Below are positions 52,077 through 60,708 of a DNA stretch of 64,000 nt, piece after piece. A model generated the notes under the pieces. It searched no databases, was not told the DNA's origin, and was given only the letters and a program-made list of their open reading frames with translations. This DNA comes from Demequina sediminicola (lineage in GTDB: Bacteria; Actinomycetota; Actinomycetes; Actinomycetales; Demequinaceae), in contig NZ_BBRB01000001.1 of assembly GCF_000975055.1 (NCBI RefSeq), positions 1 to 64,000 on the forward strand, written 5' to 3'. Numbering within the stretch: position 1 is the first letter of the stretch; each line of letters opens with the position of its first letter. The translations under genes were made by a program, and so were the position numbers.

Positions 52077-52721
52077 ATGCCTGATCCCGTTGACATCGAT
52101 CCGTACGCGGACCTCGACCCACCTGACACCCGCAGCATGCACGAGCGCATGATCGCCGGCGACCTCTACCGAGGCGACGACGAGATCGCGGCAGGCGTGG
52201 CGCGTGGTCAGGAACTATGTGAGCGGCATGCCGCACAGGCACGCACTGATCCTGACGGCGCCACCGAGACTCTTCGTGAACTGCTCGGCAGCATGGGCGA
52301 CGATGTCTGGATCAGGCCGCCGTTGCATGTGGACTATGGCTCCAACATTCACATTGGGGACAGAACCTGGATCAACTACAACCTGGTGGCGCTTGACCCG
52401 GTCAGCATCCATATTGGGGACGACGTACTGATCGGGCCCAACGTCCAACTCTTGACACCCACTCACCCCATCGATCCGGACTTGCGCCGCGCAAAGTGGG
52501 AGGCGGCAGAACCGATCACCATTGGTGACAACGTCTGGATTGGTGGCGGAGCGATCGTGTGCCCGGGCGTCACCATCGGCGACCATGCAGTGATTGGTGC
52601 CGGAGCGGTGGTCGTGAAGGACATTCCCGCGTACTCGGTCGCGGTCGGGAACCCAGCACGTGTGGTGCGAAAGATTGATGAAAACGAAGCACCCACAGAC
52701 CCCAGATCGGGTCTACAGTAG
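52077..52721 (+). CDS. maltose/galactoside O-acetyltransferase-like hexapeptide enzyme
   Basis: The 214-residue protein belongs to the left-handed beta-helix acetyltransferases. An N-terminal Maa-type segment [13 protein letters not shown] is followed by hexapeptide coils ([17 protein letters not shown], then [13 protein letters not shown]) and the active-site His in LLTPTHPID. It acetylates sugars, the exact acceptor being unknown. The gene begins six bases after the peptidase stop, without a ribosome site, so translation is probably coupled. Confidence 0.85.
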   Translation: MPDPVDIDPYADLDPPDTRSMHERMIAGDLYRGDDEIAAGVARGQELCERHAAQARTDPDGATETLRELLGSMGDDVWIRPPLHVDYGSNIHIGDRTWINYNLVALDPVSIHIGDDVLIGPNVQLLTPTHPIDPDLRRAKWEAAEPITIGDNVWIGGGAIVCPGVTIGDHAVIGAGAVVVKDIPAYSVAVGNPARVVRKIDENEAPTDPRSGLQ

Positions 52722-52767
52722 AAGGAAGCCCCGATGTGGGGCGGTCACAGATGTGAAGGAGGCGCCA

Positions 52768-52878
52768 ATGGCTGAAAAGCAGAACATTGACCTGATCGAC
52801 CAGGACGTAGTTGCTGAGAGCAACGGCGGCGGCGAAGGCGGCGGTTGCTGCGGCGGAAGCTGCGGCTGCGGAAACTAG
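52768..52878 (+). CDS. 36-residue Gly/Cys-rich peptide
   Basis: The peptide begins MAEKQNIDLIDQDVVAES and ends in a stretch of Gly with CC, SC and GC pairs (four Cys in its last ten residues). A strong AAGGAGG site lies seven bases before the ATG, and an intrinsic terminator 30 bases after the stop, so this is a real transcription unit. The acidic N-terminal half plus Gly/Cys core resembles a RiPP precursor (leader and core), but no modifying enzyme or exporter-linked cluster adjoins, except an ABC exporter facing it. A metal-binding peptide is an alternative. Family unknown. Confidence 0.65.
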   Translation: MAEKQNIDLIDQDVVAESNGGGEGGGCCGGSCGCGN

Positions 52879-52907
52879 TCGACACTATTCGACTTCTTAA
52901 ACCAAGG

Positions 52908-52944
52908 AGCGGGATCGGACCCAAGCGGTCCGGTCCCGCTTTTT
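52908..52944 (+). terminator. intrinsic terminator of the Gly/Cys peptide gene
   Basis: AGCGGGATCGGACC (52908-52921) pairs with GGTCCGGTCCCGCT (52927-52940) through one G-U pair, followed by TTTTT. Confidence 0.9.
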
Positions 52945-52949
52945 GCGTC

Positions 52950-52979
52950 CCTCCGCGAACTGCCCCTCCGCGAACTGCC
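52950..52979. repeat. two exact 15-bp tandem copies flanking the palindrome
   Basis: CCTCCGCGAACTGCC is repeated at 52950 and 52965, abutting palindrome copy 2. An inverted relative, CCAGTTCGCG, occurs 40 bases beyond palindrome copy 1 (about 49517). Confidence 0.8.
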
Positions 52980-53035
52980 AAGTGGCTCCATTTCGCTGTT
53001 TTGAGGCCTCAAAACAGCGAAATGGAGCCACTTGG
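52978..53035. repeat. perfect 58-bp palindrome, copy 2
   Basis: It is identical in all 58 bases to copy 1 and again sits between convergent genes, here the Gly/Cys peptide and an ABC exporter. The centre is GAGGCCTC; the outer arms are CCAAGTGGCTCC and GGAGCCACTTGG. Confidence 0.95.
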
Positions 53036-53037
53036 CG

Positions 53038-53084
53038 TGGAGGCGGCGGGGGTGTGGAGGCGGCGGGGGTGTGGAGGCGGCGGG
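53038..53084. repeat. 17-bp tandem repeat, 2.8 copies
   Basis: TGGAGGCGGCGGGGGTG repeats at 53038 and 53055 and partly at 53072. It fills the space between palindrome copy 2 and the stop codon of the ABC exporter gene. Confidence 0.85.
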
Positions 53085-54992
53085 TTAGTGCTCCGTCGCT
53101 TGGTCGCGTGCCAGGCGCGCATACAAGCCATCCGCCGCCACGAGATCCGGATGCGTTCCGGACTCCACGATGCGCCCGCCCTCGACGACGTGAATGACAT
53201 CCGCATCGCGAATGGTGGAGAGCCGATGCGCGACCACCAACGTGGTGCGGCCGCGAGCCGCGCGGTCCAGTGCCGTCTGCACCACGCGCTCGGAGACCGT
53301 GTCGAGCGCACTGGTAGCTTCGTCGAGCAACAACACTGGCGGGTCCTTCAAGAGCACGCGGGCAATCGCGATCCGCTGCTTCTCTCCGCCGGACAGCCGG
53401 TACCCGCGCTCCCCCACCACCGTGTCGTACCCGTCCTCGAAAGACTCGATCTGCTCGTGAATGTTCGCGGCACGGCACGCTTCTTCCAACTCAGCGTCGG
53501 TGGCATCTGGCTTGGCGTACCGCAGGTTCTGCGCAATGGTCGCGTGGAACAGGTACGTCTCCTGACTCACCACGCCTACCTCGTCCACGATCGACGCGTG
53601 GGTGAGGTCACGCACATCCGCCCCTGCAAACTGCACGGATCCGGCCGATGCTTCGTGCAGTCGCGCAGCCAGGTACACGATGGTCGTTTTGCCCGCGCCG
53701 GAGGGTCCAACAAACGCCGCAGTCTGGCCCGGCTGGACCTCAAATGACACATCGTTGAGCGTGGGTCGAGAATCTTCAGCAGCACCCGGATAGCGAAAAC
53801 TCACGTCCTCAAACTTCACCGACCCCAACGGTCCGGGTGCGTCCGCCACTGCGATCGCATCGGCGCTATCCACGATGTCCGGGGTGAGGTCGAGGTACTC
53901 GAAGATGCGGGCAAAGAGGGCTCGCGATGTCTGCACTTCCAGCGCCACACGCATCAACGCCATGAGGGGAAACAGCAGCCGACCCTGGATAGCCGTGAAC
54001 GCAACGATAGTTCCTGCGGTGATGGACGGGTCAAAGCCCTGGTCGAGTGAGCGTGCAATAAGAAAGCCCGAGACCAGGTAAATCACCGCGGGAACGGAGC
54101 TCATGATGACCGTCACAAGGCCAAAGAACCACTGCCCAGACATCGACAGGCGCACCTGCAAGTCGATCTGATTGGCGTTCTCTGCTGCATACCGCTCGGA
54201 CTCCAACCGCTGGCGATTGTGCACCTTGGACAGCAGGATGCCGCTGACGGAAAGCGTCTCCTGCGTGATCGCGGTCATCTCCGAAAGCGACTCCTGGGTC
54301 CGCGATGCAAGGCGTGCACGGACCTGGCCTACCCGGCGCTGCACAAGCACCAAGACGGGCATCATCACGATCGCCACGAGCGTCAGGCGCCAGTCCAACA
54401 CGATCATTGCGACCAGCGACGCGAGGACCGTCACGGAGTTACCCAGAATCGAGGACACAAAGGTCGTGAGCACTCCCGAAACGCCGCCGACGTCATTGCT
54501 GAGGCGCGACTGGATGTCACCGGTACGCGTACGCGTAAAGAACGCCAGGTCCATCGATTGGAGCTTGTCGAACAGCCGAGTGCGCAAGTCGCCAGTGACG
54601 TTGTTGCCTACGGTCGCGGTCACGTAGGTCTGCCACACGCTCAACGCTGCGGTGATCAGAAAAATCACGATGACGAGCAACACGAGTTCCGTCAGCAAGG
54701 TCAGGTGCGGGCCTGCCTGATCTGCCGGGAAGAGCGCGTTGTCAAAGATTCGCTCGACGATGAGGGGTGGGATCACTCCAGCCGATGCCGTGATCACCAC
54801 AAGGACGGCCGTCACCACGAGGGATGCCTTGTATGGCGCGAACATCGCTAAGACGCGCCGCCACAAATGCGGAATCTCAGGGGCGTCGGCGTTGCGGGCG
54901 CGCTGCGCGGCCTCATCCCTGCCTGCAACACCGCGGCCACTACCGCCACCCATGGCGGCTCGGCGGGATCCTGCAGGCGCGGGTGTATGCAT
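53085..54992 (-). CDS. ABC exporter, fused permease and ATPase
   Basis: This 635-residue half-transporter works as a dimer. An N-terminal soluble segment (1-45), six membrane helices (about 50-340), and an ATPase domain follow: Walker A GPSGAGKT (about 425-432), Q-loop VSQET, signature LSGGEKQRIAIARVLL, Walker B VLLLDEATSALD, H-loop VVAHRLSTI. Lipid, peptide or drug export is possible. The ATG has TAGGCT six bases upstream on its strand, and 22 bases separate it from the divergent pentapeptide gene. It faces the Gly/Cys peptide gene, so export of that peptide is conceivable but unproven. Confidence 0.9.
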   Translation of the reverse strand: MHTPAPAGSRRAAMGGGSGRGVAGRDEAAQRARNADAPEIPHLWRRVLAMFAPYKASLVVTAVLVVITASAGVIPPLIVERIFDNALFPADQAGPHLTLLTELVLLVIVIFLITAALSVWQTYVTATVGNNVTGDLRTRLFDKLQSMDLAFFTRTRTGDIQSRLSNDVGGVSGVLTTFVSSILGNSVTVLASLVAMIVLDWRLTLVAIVMMPVLVLVQRRVGQVRARLASRTQESLSEMTAITQETLSVSGILLSKVHNRQRLESERYAAENANQIDLQVRLSMSGQWFFGLVTVIMSSVPAVIYLVSGFLIARSLDQGFDPSITAGTIVAFTAIQGRLLFPLMALMRVALEVQTSRALFARIFEYLDLTPDIVDSADAIAVADAPGPLGSVKFEDVSFRYPGAAEDSRPTLNDVSFEVQPGQTAAFVGPSGAGKTTIVYLAARLHEASAGSVQFAGADVRDLTHASIVDEVGVVSQETYLFHATIAQNLRYAKPDATDAELEEACRAANIHEQIESFEDGYDTVVGERGYRLSGGEKQRIAIARVLLKDPPVLLLDEATSALDTVSERVVQTALDRAARGRTTLVVAHRLSTIRDADVIHVVEGGRIVESGTHPDLVAADGLYARLARDQATEH

Positions 54993-55014
54993 GTGGCAAG
55001 CCTAGGCTGACACT
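54993..55014. promoter_or_regulatory. 22-bp divergent leaderless promoter pair
   Basis: The palindrome AGCCTAGGCT (54999-55008) supplies TAGGCT on both strands. Each copy ends six bases before a start codon: ATG 54992 on minus and ATG 55015 on plus. Both -35 regions must lie inside the opposing genes. Confidence 0.5.
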
Positions 55015-55668
55015 ATGACAACGGTTGCCAGCCCCCGCATCGACCCTGTGACGCTCCCCTCCCTGCAGCAAGCCGACGCCTACGACCTCGACGAGGGGCC
55101 CCGATGGGAGGACCTCGACTTCTCTGGCCTCTCATTTGACGGGCGGGATCTCACCGACACCGCAATGACCGGGTGTCTAGTGTCAGGAGTGCCGTTTGAG
55201 GACGTAGCCGCGCGAGGAGTCGCCATCTCAGACTCGCGAGTTGAAGCGTTGTCGGTCACGACGTGGCGCGGCGCCTCGAGTACCTGGCGCCGCAGCGAAG
55301 TAGCTCGCGCACGCATTGGCGCCGCGGAGTGGTACGACTCCGAATGGGACCAGTGCATGCTCACCGGCTGCAAGGTTGGCTACCTCAACCTGCGTGCCGC
55401 CACGGTGACGGATGTGGTTTTCGAGGACTGCGTTTTCGACGACCTTGACCTCATGAGTGCAACGCTGACGCGCGTCGAGTTTCGCAATTGCCGCGCGGGC
55501 ATGCTGACAGTCAGCGGCGTTCGCTGCACAGATGTGAATCTCACGGGACTAGATCTAGGCGGCGTCGACGATCCAGCGGGACTGTCCGGGGCGCTGGTGT
55601 CCCAGGAGCAGGTCTTCGAACTCGCACCAGTGTTCGCCTCCCGGGCAGGGTTGCTGGTCGCGGACTGA
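55015..55668 (+). CDS. pentapeptide-repeat protein
   Basis: The 217-residue protein consists of A(D/N)LxF-type five-residue repeats: DFSGLSFDGRDLTDTAMTGC, then VTDVVFEDCVFDDLDLMSAT and TRVEFRNC. These build a right-handed four-sided beta-helix. Some members mimic DNA and protect gyrase from quinolones (MfpA/Qnr); this one lacks an obvious MfpA signature and the function is open. The start is leaderless. trmL follows four bases after its stop. Confidence 0.85.
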   Translation: MTTVASPRIDPVTLPSLQQADAYDLDEGPRWEDLDFSGLSFDGRDLTDTAMTGCLVSGVPFEDVAARGVAISDSRVEALSVTTWRGASSTWRRSEVARARIGAAEWYDSEWDQCMLTGCKVGYLNLRAATVTDVVFEDCVFDDLDLMSATLTRVEFRNCRAGMLTVSGVRCTDVNLTGLDLGGVDDPAGLSGALVSQEQVFELAPVFASRAGLLVAD

Positions 55669-55672
55669 CACA

Positions 55673-56146
55673 ATGATCGCTATGTCTGCTGCCCCACACA
55701 TCGCATACTTTGAGCCGCGCATCCCCGAGAACACCGGTGCAGCGATTCGACTCTCCGCGGTGACGGGCGCGCACCTTCACCTCGTGGAGCCGCTGGGATT
55801 CGACCTGTCCGAGCCCAAGCTCAAGCGAGCGGGGCTGGACTATCACGACCTGGCATCGGTCACCGTGCACGCCGACTTCGACGCCCTGCTCACGGCGATG
55901 CCGGACTCCCGGGTGTTCGCGTACACGGCACACGCTGACACCATCTATTCGGACATCGAGTACCGCCCCAGCGATGTGCTGCTGTTTGGCCCCGAACCCA
56001 CGGGACTACCCGAGGAGATCATGGCGCACCCGCGCATCACGTCGCGCGTGCGCATCCCGATGATTCCCGGGCGCCGCTCGCTCAACCTCACCAACGCGGC
56101 GTCGCTCGTGGTCTACGAGGCGTGGCGCCAGGCGGACTTCACGTAA
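55673..56146 (+). CDS. trmL: tRNA (cytidine/uridine-34) 2'-O-methyltransferase
   Basis: This small SPOUT enzyme (about 155 residues) methylates the wobble ribose of tRNA-Leu. AYFEPRIPENTGAAIRLSA is motif 1, LLFGPEPTGLP motif 2, and RSLNLTNAASLVVYEAWRQ motif 3 with the knot. The Arg/Tyr context KRAGLDYHDL is specific to TrmL/YibK. The start is ATG 55673 or ATG 55682. It follows the pentapeptide gene in the same direction and probably shares its message. Confidence 0.9.
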   Translation: MIAMSAAPHIAYFEPRIPENTGAAIRLSAVTGAHLHLVEPLGFDLSEPKLKRAGLDYHDLASVTVHADFDALLTAMPDSRVFAYTAHADTIYSDIEYRPSDVLLFGPEPTGLPEEIMAHPRITSRVRIPMIPGRRSLNLTNAASLVVYEAWRQADFT

Positions 56147-56159
56147 GCTCCCGCCGAAC

Positions 56160-56534
56160 TCAGGAATGAGCCAGCGGAGGCACCGACCACCATCCATAGA
56201 CTCCGGTGCCACCTGCATCGACACAGATGAGTCCGTACCGCCGTGCAGCGCGCGCGATCAGCGACACCATGTGCGCTGCGTCCTCGGAGTTGACTTCCAT
56301 GTCGCACACCTTGCCGAACACGCTCTCCGTCGGCGTCATGTCGTGCCACGGCCCCGCGAGATGTTCCGCCTCCGTGCGTGCGGGCCAACGGCGTTCAAGT
56401 GCGCGAGCAAACCGCTGTACACGGCGCGATGGCCGCGCACCGCTGGCCTCATCGAAGAGCCGGTCGAGGACATCGTCTGCACTATCCGGGGAACGTGGAA
56501 GAAAACCCTGGTAGACACGTACTGGATAACCCAT
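56160..56534 (-). CDS. conserved hypothetical protein
   Basis: I do not recognise this 124-residue soluble protein. It begins MGYPVRVYQGFLPRSPDS, is rich in Arg and Asp, and ends with YGLICVDAGGTGVYGWW. The frame continues to 56747, but TAGAAT stands seven bases upstream of ATG 56534 on its strand, the leaderless spacing used across this window, and the added part would overlap the MFS gene end. It converges on trmL. Confidence 0.55.
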   Translation of the reverse strand: MGYPVRVYQGFLPRSPDSADDVLDRLFDEASGARPSRRVQRFARALERRWPARTEAEHLAGPWHDMTPTESVFGKVCDMEVNSEDAAHMVSLIARAARRYGLICVDAGGTGVYGWWSVPPLAHS

Positions 56535-56556
56535 GGTCGGGATTCTACTGTGGCGC

Positions 56557-57915
56557 TTACGGCGTAGGGCTGCGGTCGTCGTAATCGCGGAAGGTCTGTC
56601 CTGTCCGCGACCGAGTGACCCGGGTGATGATGCCGACGAGGCAGATGATGAGGAGTCCACCGAACAGTGGCGGGCACCACAGCGCGACTGCGCTGGCGAG
56701 AATGCCCGCATACATGTCGCCCAGGCGTGGACCGCCGGTGACGACAACGATGAAGATTCCTTGGAGGCGTCCGCGCATCTCGTCGGGCGCGGCCTTCAGG
56801 GTCATGGTTTGGCGGAAGATCGCTGAGATCTCGTCGGAGGCTCCCATACCTGCCATGGCTAGTCCCAGGATCACGAGCGCTGGCCAGTAGATGCCCGACC
56901 ATCCCTCACTCGCCTCGTGGGGAATGCGCATCATGATGAGCACGGCGATTCCAAAGAGTGTGACGAATGCTCCGTAGACGGCGATGGCGCGCGACACGGC
57001 GAGTCCGTGACGGTGGACGCGTCCCACGGGTCCCGAGAACACGCTCGCGAGCAGCGTTCCTACGGCACCGGCCGCAGTCAGTGCGCCAACGGTCAGCGGT
57101 CCGCCGCCCACGACGGTGGCACCGAGAGCCGGGAACAGCACTAGTGGCCGCCCGAAGGTCATCGCGATGATGTCGACGATGAAACTCATACGGATGTTGG
57201 GGGCGCGTTTGAGGAACGCGAGTCCTTCGCGGACCTGTCCCCATCCTGCGGAGACCCGTTCACCGAGCCGAGGGAGCGAAGGCAACATCCAGATGCCGAG
57301 GAAGCCAGCGGTGAACAGCACGGCGTCGATGGCGAATGTCCATGGCAGCCCGACCGTGGCGGCGAGCACCCCCGCGAGCGCTGGCCCGACGGTGACCATC
57401 ATGCCGATGCTGATGCCGTTCAGGGCGGTTGCGCGCGAGATGAGTTCTGGAGGCAGGATTCGCGGCACCACGGAGGAGCGCGTGGCGCCGGCAATCGTCG
57501 CTGCGACGGCGTTCACGGTGGTGACGAGGTAGAACGGCCATACTGCGGCGTGTCCCCCGCTGTCTTGCGCGATGGCGTCCCACGTGGACAGCGCTACGAG
57601 TGCGAGGGTGCTGGCCCATGCGGTGAGGGAGGCGATGATGAGGATGCGGCGACGGTCAAAGACGTCGGCTAGCATCCCTCCCCACAGGCCGGCAATGATC
57701 ATGGGGATCAACGCAATGCCTCCCACCAATCCCACGGCAAACGTGGAGTTGGTGATCGCGTAGATCTGGAGGCCGACGGCAACGATAGACATTTGGGAGC
57801 CGATGCCCGCGATCGCGCCGCCAATCCACAGTCGCGCAAATGCGGGGCTGGCTTTGAGTGGTGCGAGGTCAACGAGACGACGTTGGCGAGGTGCCGCGGT
57901 GTCTGTTTCTGTCAC
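56557..57915 (-). CDS. MFS exporter, EntS-like (MFS_3)
   Basis: The 452-residue protein has about twelve membrane helices. It starts with a polar tail and FARLWIGGAIAGIGSQMSIV; LWGGMLADVFDRRRILI is the MFS 2-3 loop; GGPRLGDMYAGI near the C-terminus is typical of MFS_3/EntS transporters. EntS exports siderophores; related proteins export macrolides. No siderophore biosynthesis genes are nearby. GTG 57915 is chosen because TACACT ends six bases upstream; the longer frame to 57945 has no such signal. Confidence 0.85.
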   Translation of the reverse strand: MTETDTAAPRQRRLVDLAPLKASPAFARLWIGGAIAGIGSQMSIVAVGLQIYAITNSTFAVGLVGGIALIPMIIAGLWGGMLADVFDRRRILIIASLTAWASTLALVALSTWDAIAQDSGGHAAVWPFYLVTTVNAVAATIAGATRSSVVPRILPPELISRATALNGISIGMMVTVGPALAGVLAATVGLPWTFAIDAVLFTAGFLGIWMLPSLPRLGERVSAGWGQVREGLAFLKRAPNIRMSFIVDIIAMTFGRPLVLFPALGATVVGGGPLTVGALTAAGAVGTLLASVFSGPVGRVHRHGLAVSRAIAVYGAFVTLFGIAVLIMMRIPHEASEGWSGIYWPALVILGLAMAGMGASDEISAIFRQTMTLKAAPDEMRGRLQGIFIVVVTGGPRLGDMYAGILASAVALWCPPLFGGLLIICLVGIITRVTRSRTGQTFRDYDDRSPTP

Positions 57916-58030
57916 CGCACAAGTGTACGAGGCGCGCGGCGGCACCGCCGTCGCGAGTCCCCGGCGAAGTTTCGCTCACAGCGGGATTGCTTATCGCATC
58001 GTCCCGGCTTCCGCGTGAAAGAATCACCCC

Positions 58031-60622
58031 ATGCCAGGTACCAATCTCACCCGCGCTGAGGCAGAAGCCCGCGCCGCCATCGTCTCTACCGAGACGTACT
58101 CCGTCGAGCTTGACCTCACCACCTCTGAGGACACCTTCCGCTCGATCTCTACCGTTCGCTTCTCTGCGACGCCAGGCGAGTCGACCTTCATCGACCTGAT
58201 CGCGCCAACCGTTCACCGCATCGTGCTCAACGGCACCGAGCTGGACCCCGCGACTCACTTTGTCGACAGCCGCATCTCGCTACCGGACTTGCAGGGCACG
58301 AACGAGCTCGTTGTCGACGCGACCTGTGAGTACATGAACACAGGTGAAGGCCTCCACCGTTTTGTGGATCCCGAGGATGGAGAGGTGTACCTCTACAGCC
58401 AGTTCGAGGTGGCTGACACACGCCGTGTGTTTGCCGTGTTCGAGCAGCCCGACCTCAAGGCGCAGTTCACCTTCTCCGCGGTCGCGCCACAGCACTGGCA
58501 CGTCTTGAGCAACAACCCCGGCTCCGTCACTCCGGTCGATGGCACTGTCTCGATCGCCGGCAAAGACCACCAGAAGGTGCGCTGGGACTTCACGGAAACT
58601 ACTCGCCTCCCCTGCTACGTCACCGCCCTCGTGGCCGGCCCGTACCACGAGGTCGAAGGCACCGTCGAGTCGCGCAAGGGCACGTTGCGTGCCAACGTGT
58701 ACTGCCGCGCGGCCCTGGCGCCGTACCTCGATGCAGACGTGATTCTGGACGACACTCAGAACGGCTTCACGTTCTACGAGGACAAGTTCGAATGCGACTA
58801 CCCGTTCGAGAAGTACGATCAGATCTTTGTCCCCGAGTTCAACGCGGGGGCCATGGAGAATGCTGGCTGCGTCACGTTCTTGGAGGACTACGTCTTCCGC
58901 TCCAAGCCACCTCAGGCCCGTGTGGAACGCCGCACCGTCACCGTGCTGCACGAGCTCGCGCACATGTGGTTCGGCGACCTCGTCACCATGAAGTGGTGGA
59001 ACGACCTGTGGCTCAACGAATCCTTCGCTGAGTACGCCTCGACCGTCGCCACGGTGGAGACCACCAAGTGGAAGAACAACTGGGTCACCTTTAACTCGCT
59101 TGAGAAGACGTGGGCAGCACGTCAGGACCAGCTCCCCAGCACGCACCCGATCATGGCTGACATCGCCGACCTTGAAGACGTTGAAGTCAACTTTGATGGC
59201 ATTACCTACGCCAAGGGCGCCTCCGTGCTACGCCAGCTCGCCGCCTGGGTGGGCGAGGACGAGTTCTTTGCTGGAGTCGCTGAGTACTTCCGCAAGCACC
59301 ACCACTCCAACACCACGCTCAACGACTTGCTCGTGGAACTCGAGAAGACCTCGGGTCGCGATCTCGCTGGCTGGTCAGAAGTGTGGCTGCAGAAGGCTGG
59401 CATCACGACCCTGCGTCCGGAGATCGAGACGGACAGCCACGATGACATCGCTCAGTTTGTGGTGCGCCAGGAGGTTCCCGAGGCCTGGCCGACCCAGCGT
59501 CCACACCGCCTCGGAATCGGTGGCTACGACGTGGTCGTGAACGATGCAGGTAAGGCGACGCTGGAACGCACCCAGTACGTTGAGGTCGACATCGACGGCG
59601 AACGCACCGAGATTCCTGAACTTGCAGGCAACCACCGTTCGGCACTGTTCTTGATCAACGACGGCGACCTCGCTTATGCCAAGGTTCGCCTTGACCCGCA
59701 GTCGCTCGCTACCGCAGTGGAACATGTGGGCAGCTTTGTTGACCCGCTGGCACGTTCGATGGTGCTCACCGCTGCCTGGGACATGACGCGCGACGGCGAG
59801 ATGCCGGCACGCCAGTTCATTGACCTGGTGCTGGGCAACATCGGTTCGGAGACCGAGTCCACGACAGTGATGGTGCTTCTGCGCCAGCTTGCGACGACTG
59901 TGGGCCTCTACGTGCACCCCGATCACGCTGAGGAAGCCGCGCAGAAGGTTGCCGAGGGTCTGTGGCGCCTGGCCATCGAGGCTCCGGCCGGCTCCGACTC
60001 GCAGCTGCAGTTCCTCCGCGCATTCGCATCGCACGCTTCTGATGACGTGCACCTGGACAACCTTCAGGGCCTCATCGACGGCAAGCTCTCCTTCGACGGC
60101 CTTGAGCTCGACACGGATCTCACCTGGGACCTCCTCACGGGCTTGGTGGCAGGAGGCCGATGCGGCGAAATGGCTATCGAGGTTCAGCTCACCAAGGATG
60201 CGACCGCATCGGGTCACCGGCGTGCCGCTCAGGCTCGCGCATCGATCGCGACGCCCGAGGGCAAGCGTGCGGCGTGGGATTCCCTGGTCAACGCCGAGGA
60301 AGACATGCCTAACGCATTGCAGTTCTCTGCGACAGCAGGGTTTGGCCACGTGCACGACACCGACCTGCTACTGCCGTTCGTCGACGAATACTTCGCATCC
60401 GTGCGTCGCATTTACGACACCAAGACCAACGAGATGGCCACGACCCTCATCGAAGGTCTCTACCCCGTCGAGTTGGCTGGCCGCGTGACAGACCTTCAGG
60501 ACAAGGCCGATGCCTGGCTTGAGTCGAACGCCGACGCCCACTCGGCTCTGAAGCGCCTCATCATCGAGGGTCGCGACAGTGTGCGCCGCGCACTGGAGAA
60601 CCAGGCGCGCGACGCCCAGTAA
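58031..60622 (+). CDS. pepN: aminopeptidase N, paralogue 1
   Basis: This 863-residue M1 zinc aminopeptidase removes N-terminal residues from peptides. The exopeptidase motif GAMEN is at 273-277; zinc motif HELAH has His307, Glu308 and His311, with third ligand Glu330 in NESFAEY. Length and the C-terminal ERAP1-like helical domain fit actinobacterial PepN. AAGAAT ends six bases before ATG, with no ribosome site. A second paralogue follows after a terminator. Confidence 0.95.
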   Translation: MPGTNLTRAEAEARAAIVSTETYSVELDLTTSEDTFRSISTVRFSATPGESTFIDLIAPTVHRIVLNGTELDPATHFVDSRISLPDLQGTNELVVDATCEYMNTGEGLHRFVDPEDGEVYLYSQFEVADTRRVFAVFEQPDLKAQFTFSAVAPQHWHVLSNNPGSVTPVDGTVSIAGKDHQKVRWDFTETTRLPCYVTALVAGPYHEVEGTVESRKGTLRANVYCRAALAPYLDADVILDDTQNGFTFYEDKFECDYPFEKYDQIFVPEFNAGAMENAGCVTFLEDYVFRSKPPQARVERRTVTVLHELAHMWFGDLVTMKWWNDLWLNESFAEYASTVATVETTKWKNNWVTFNSLEKTWAARQDQLPSTHPIMADIADLEDVEVNFDGITYAKGASVLRQLAAWVGEDEFFAGVAEYFRKHHHSNTTLNDLLVELEKTSGRDLAGWSEVWLQKAGITTLRPEIETDSHDDIAQFVVRQEVPEAWPTQRPHRLGIGGYDVVVNDAGKATLERTQYVEVDIDGERTEIPELAGNHRSALFLINDGDLAYAKVRLDPQSLATAVEHVGSFVDPLARSMVLTAAWDMTRDGEMPARQFIDLVLGNIGSETESTTVMVLLRQLATTVGLYVHPDHAEEAAQKVAEGLWRLAIEAPAGSDSQLQFLRAFASHASDDVHLDNLQGLIDGKLSFDGLELDTDLTWDLLTGLVAGGRCGEMAIEVQLTKDATASGHRRAAQARASIATPEGKRAAWDSLVNAEEDMPNALQFSATAGFGHVHDTDLLLPFVDEYFASVRRIYDTKTNEMATTLIEGLYPVELAGRVTDLQDKADAWLESNADAHSALKRLIIEGRDSVRRALENQARDAQ

Positions 60623-60634
60623 ACCGTCGCACTT

Positions 60635-60679
60635 CAACGCCGCCCAGGCCCTTCACATCGAAGGGTCGGGGCGGCGTTG
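60635..60679. terminator. hairpin between the two aminopeptidase genes
   Basis: CAACGCCGCCC...CCCTTC pairs with GAAGGG...GGGCGGCGTTG with a small internal loop, followed by TTG. It should separate the two genes into independent units. Confidence 0.7.
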
Positions 60680-60708
60680 TTGCGTTCACTGGTGAGACAC
60701 TAGGAAGC

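Noticed and set aside
51027-52142. A 371-residue open frame opposite the M13 peptidase
   Set aside because: Antisense shadow; the plus-strand protein has an intact zinc motif and conserved length.
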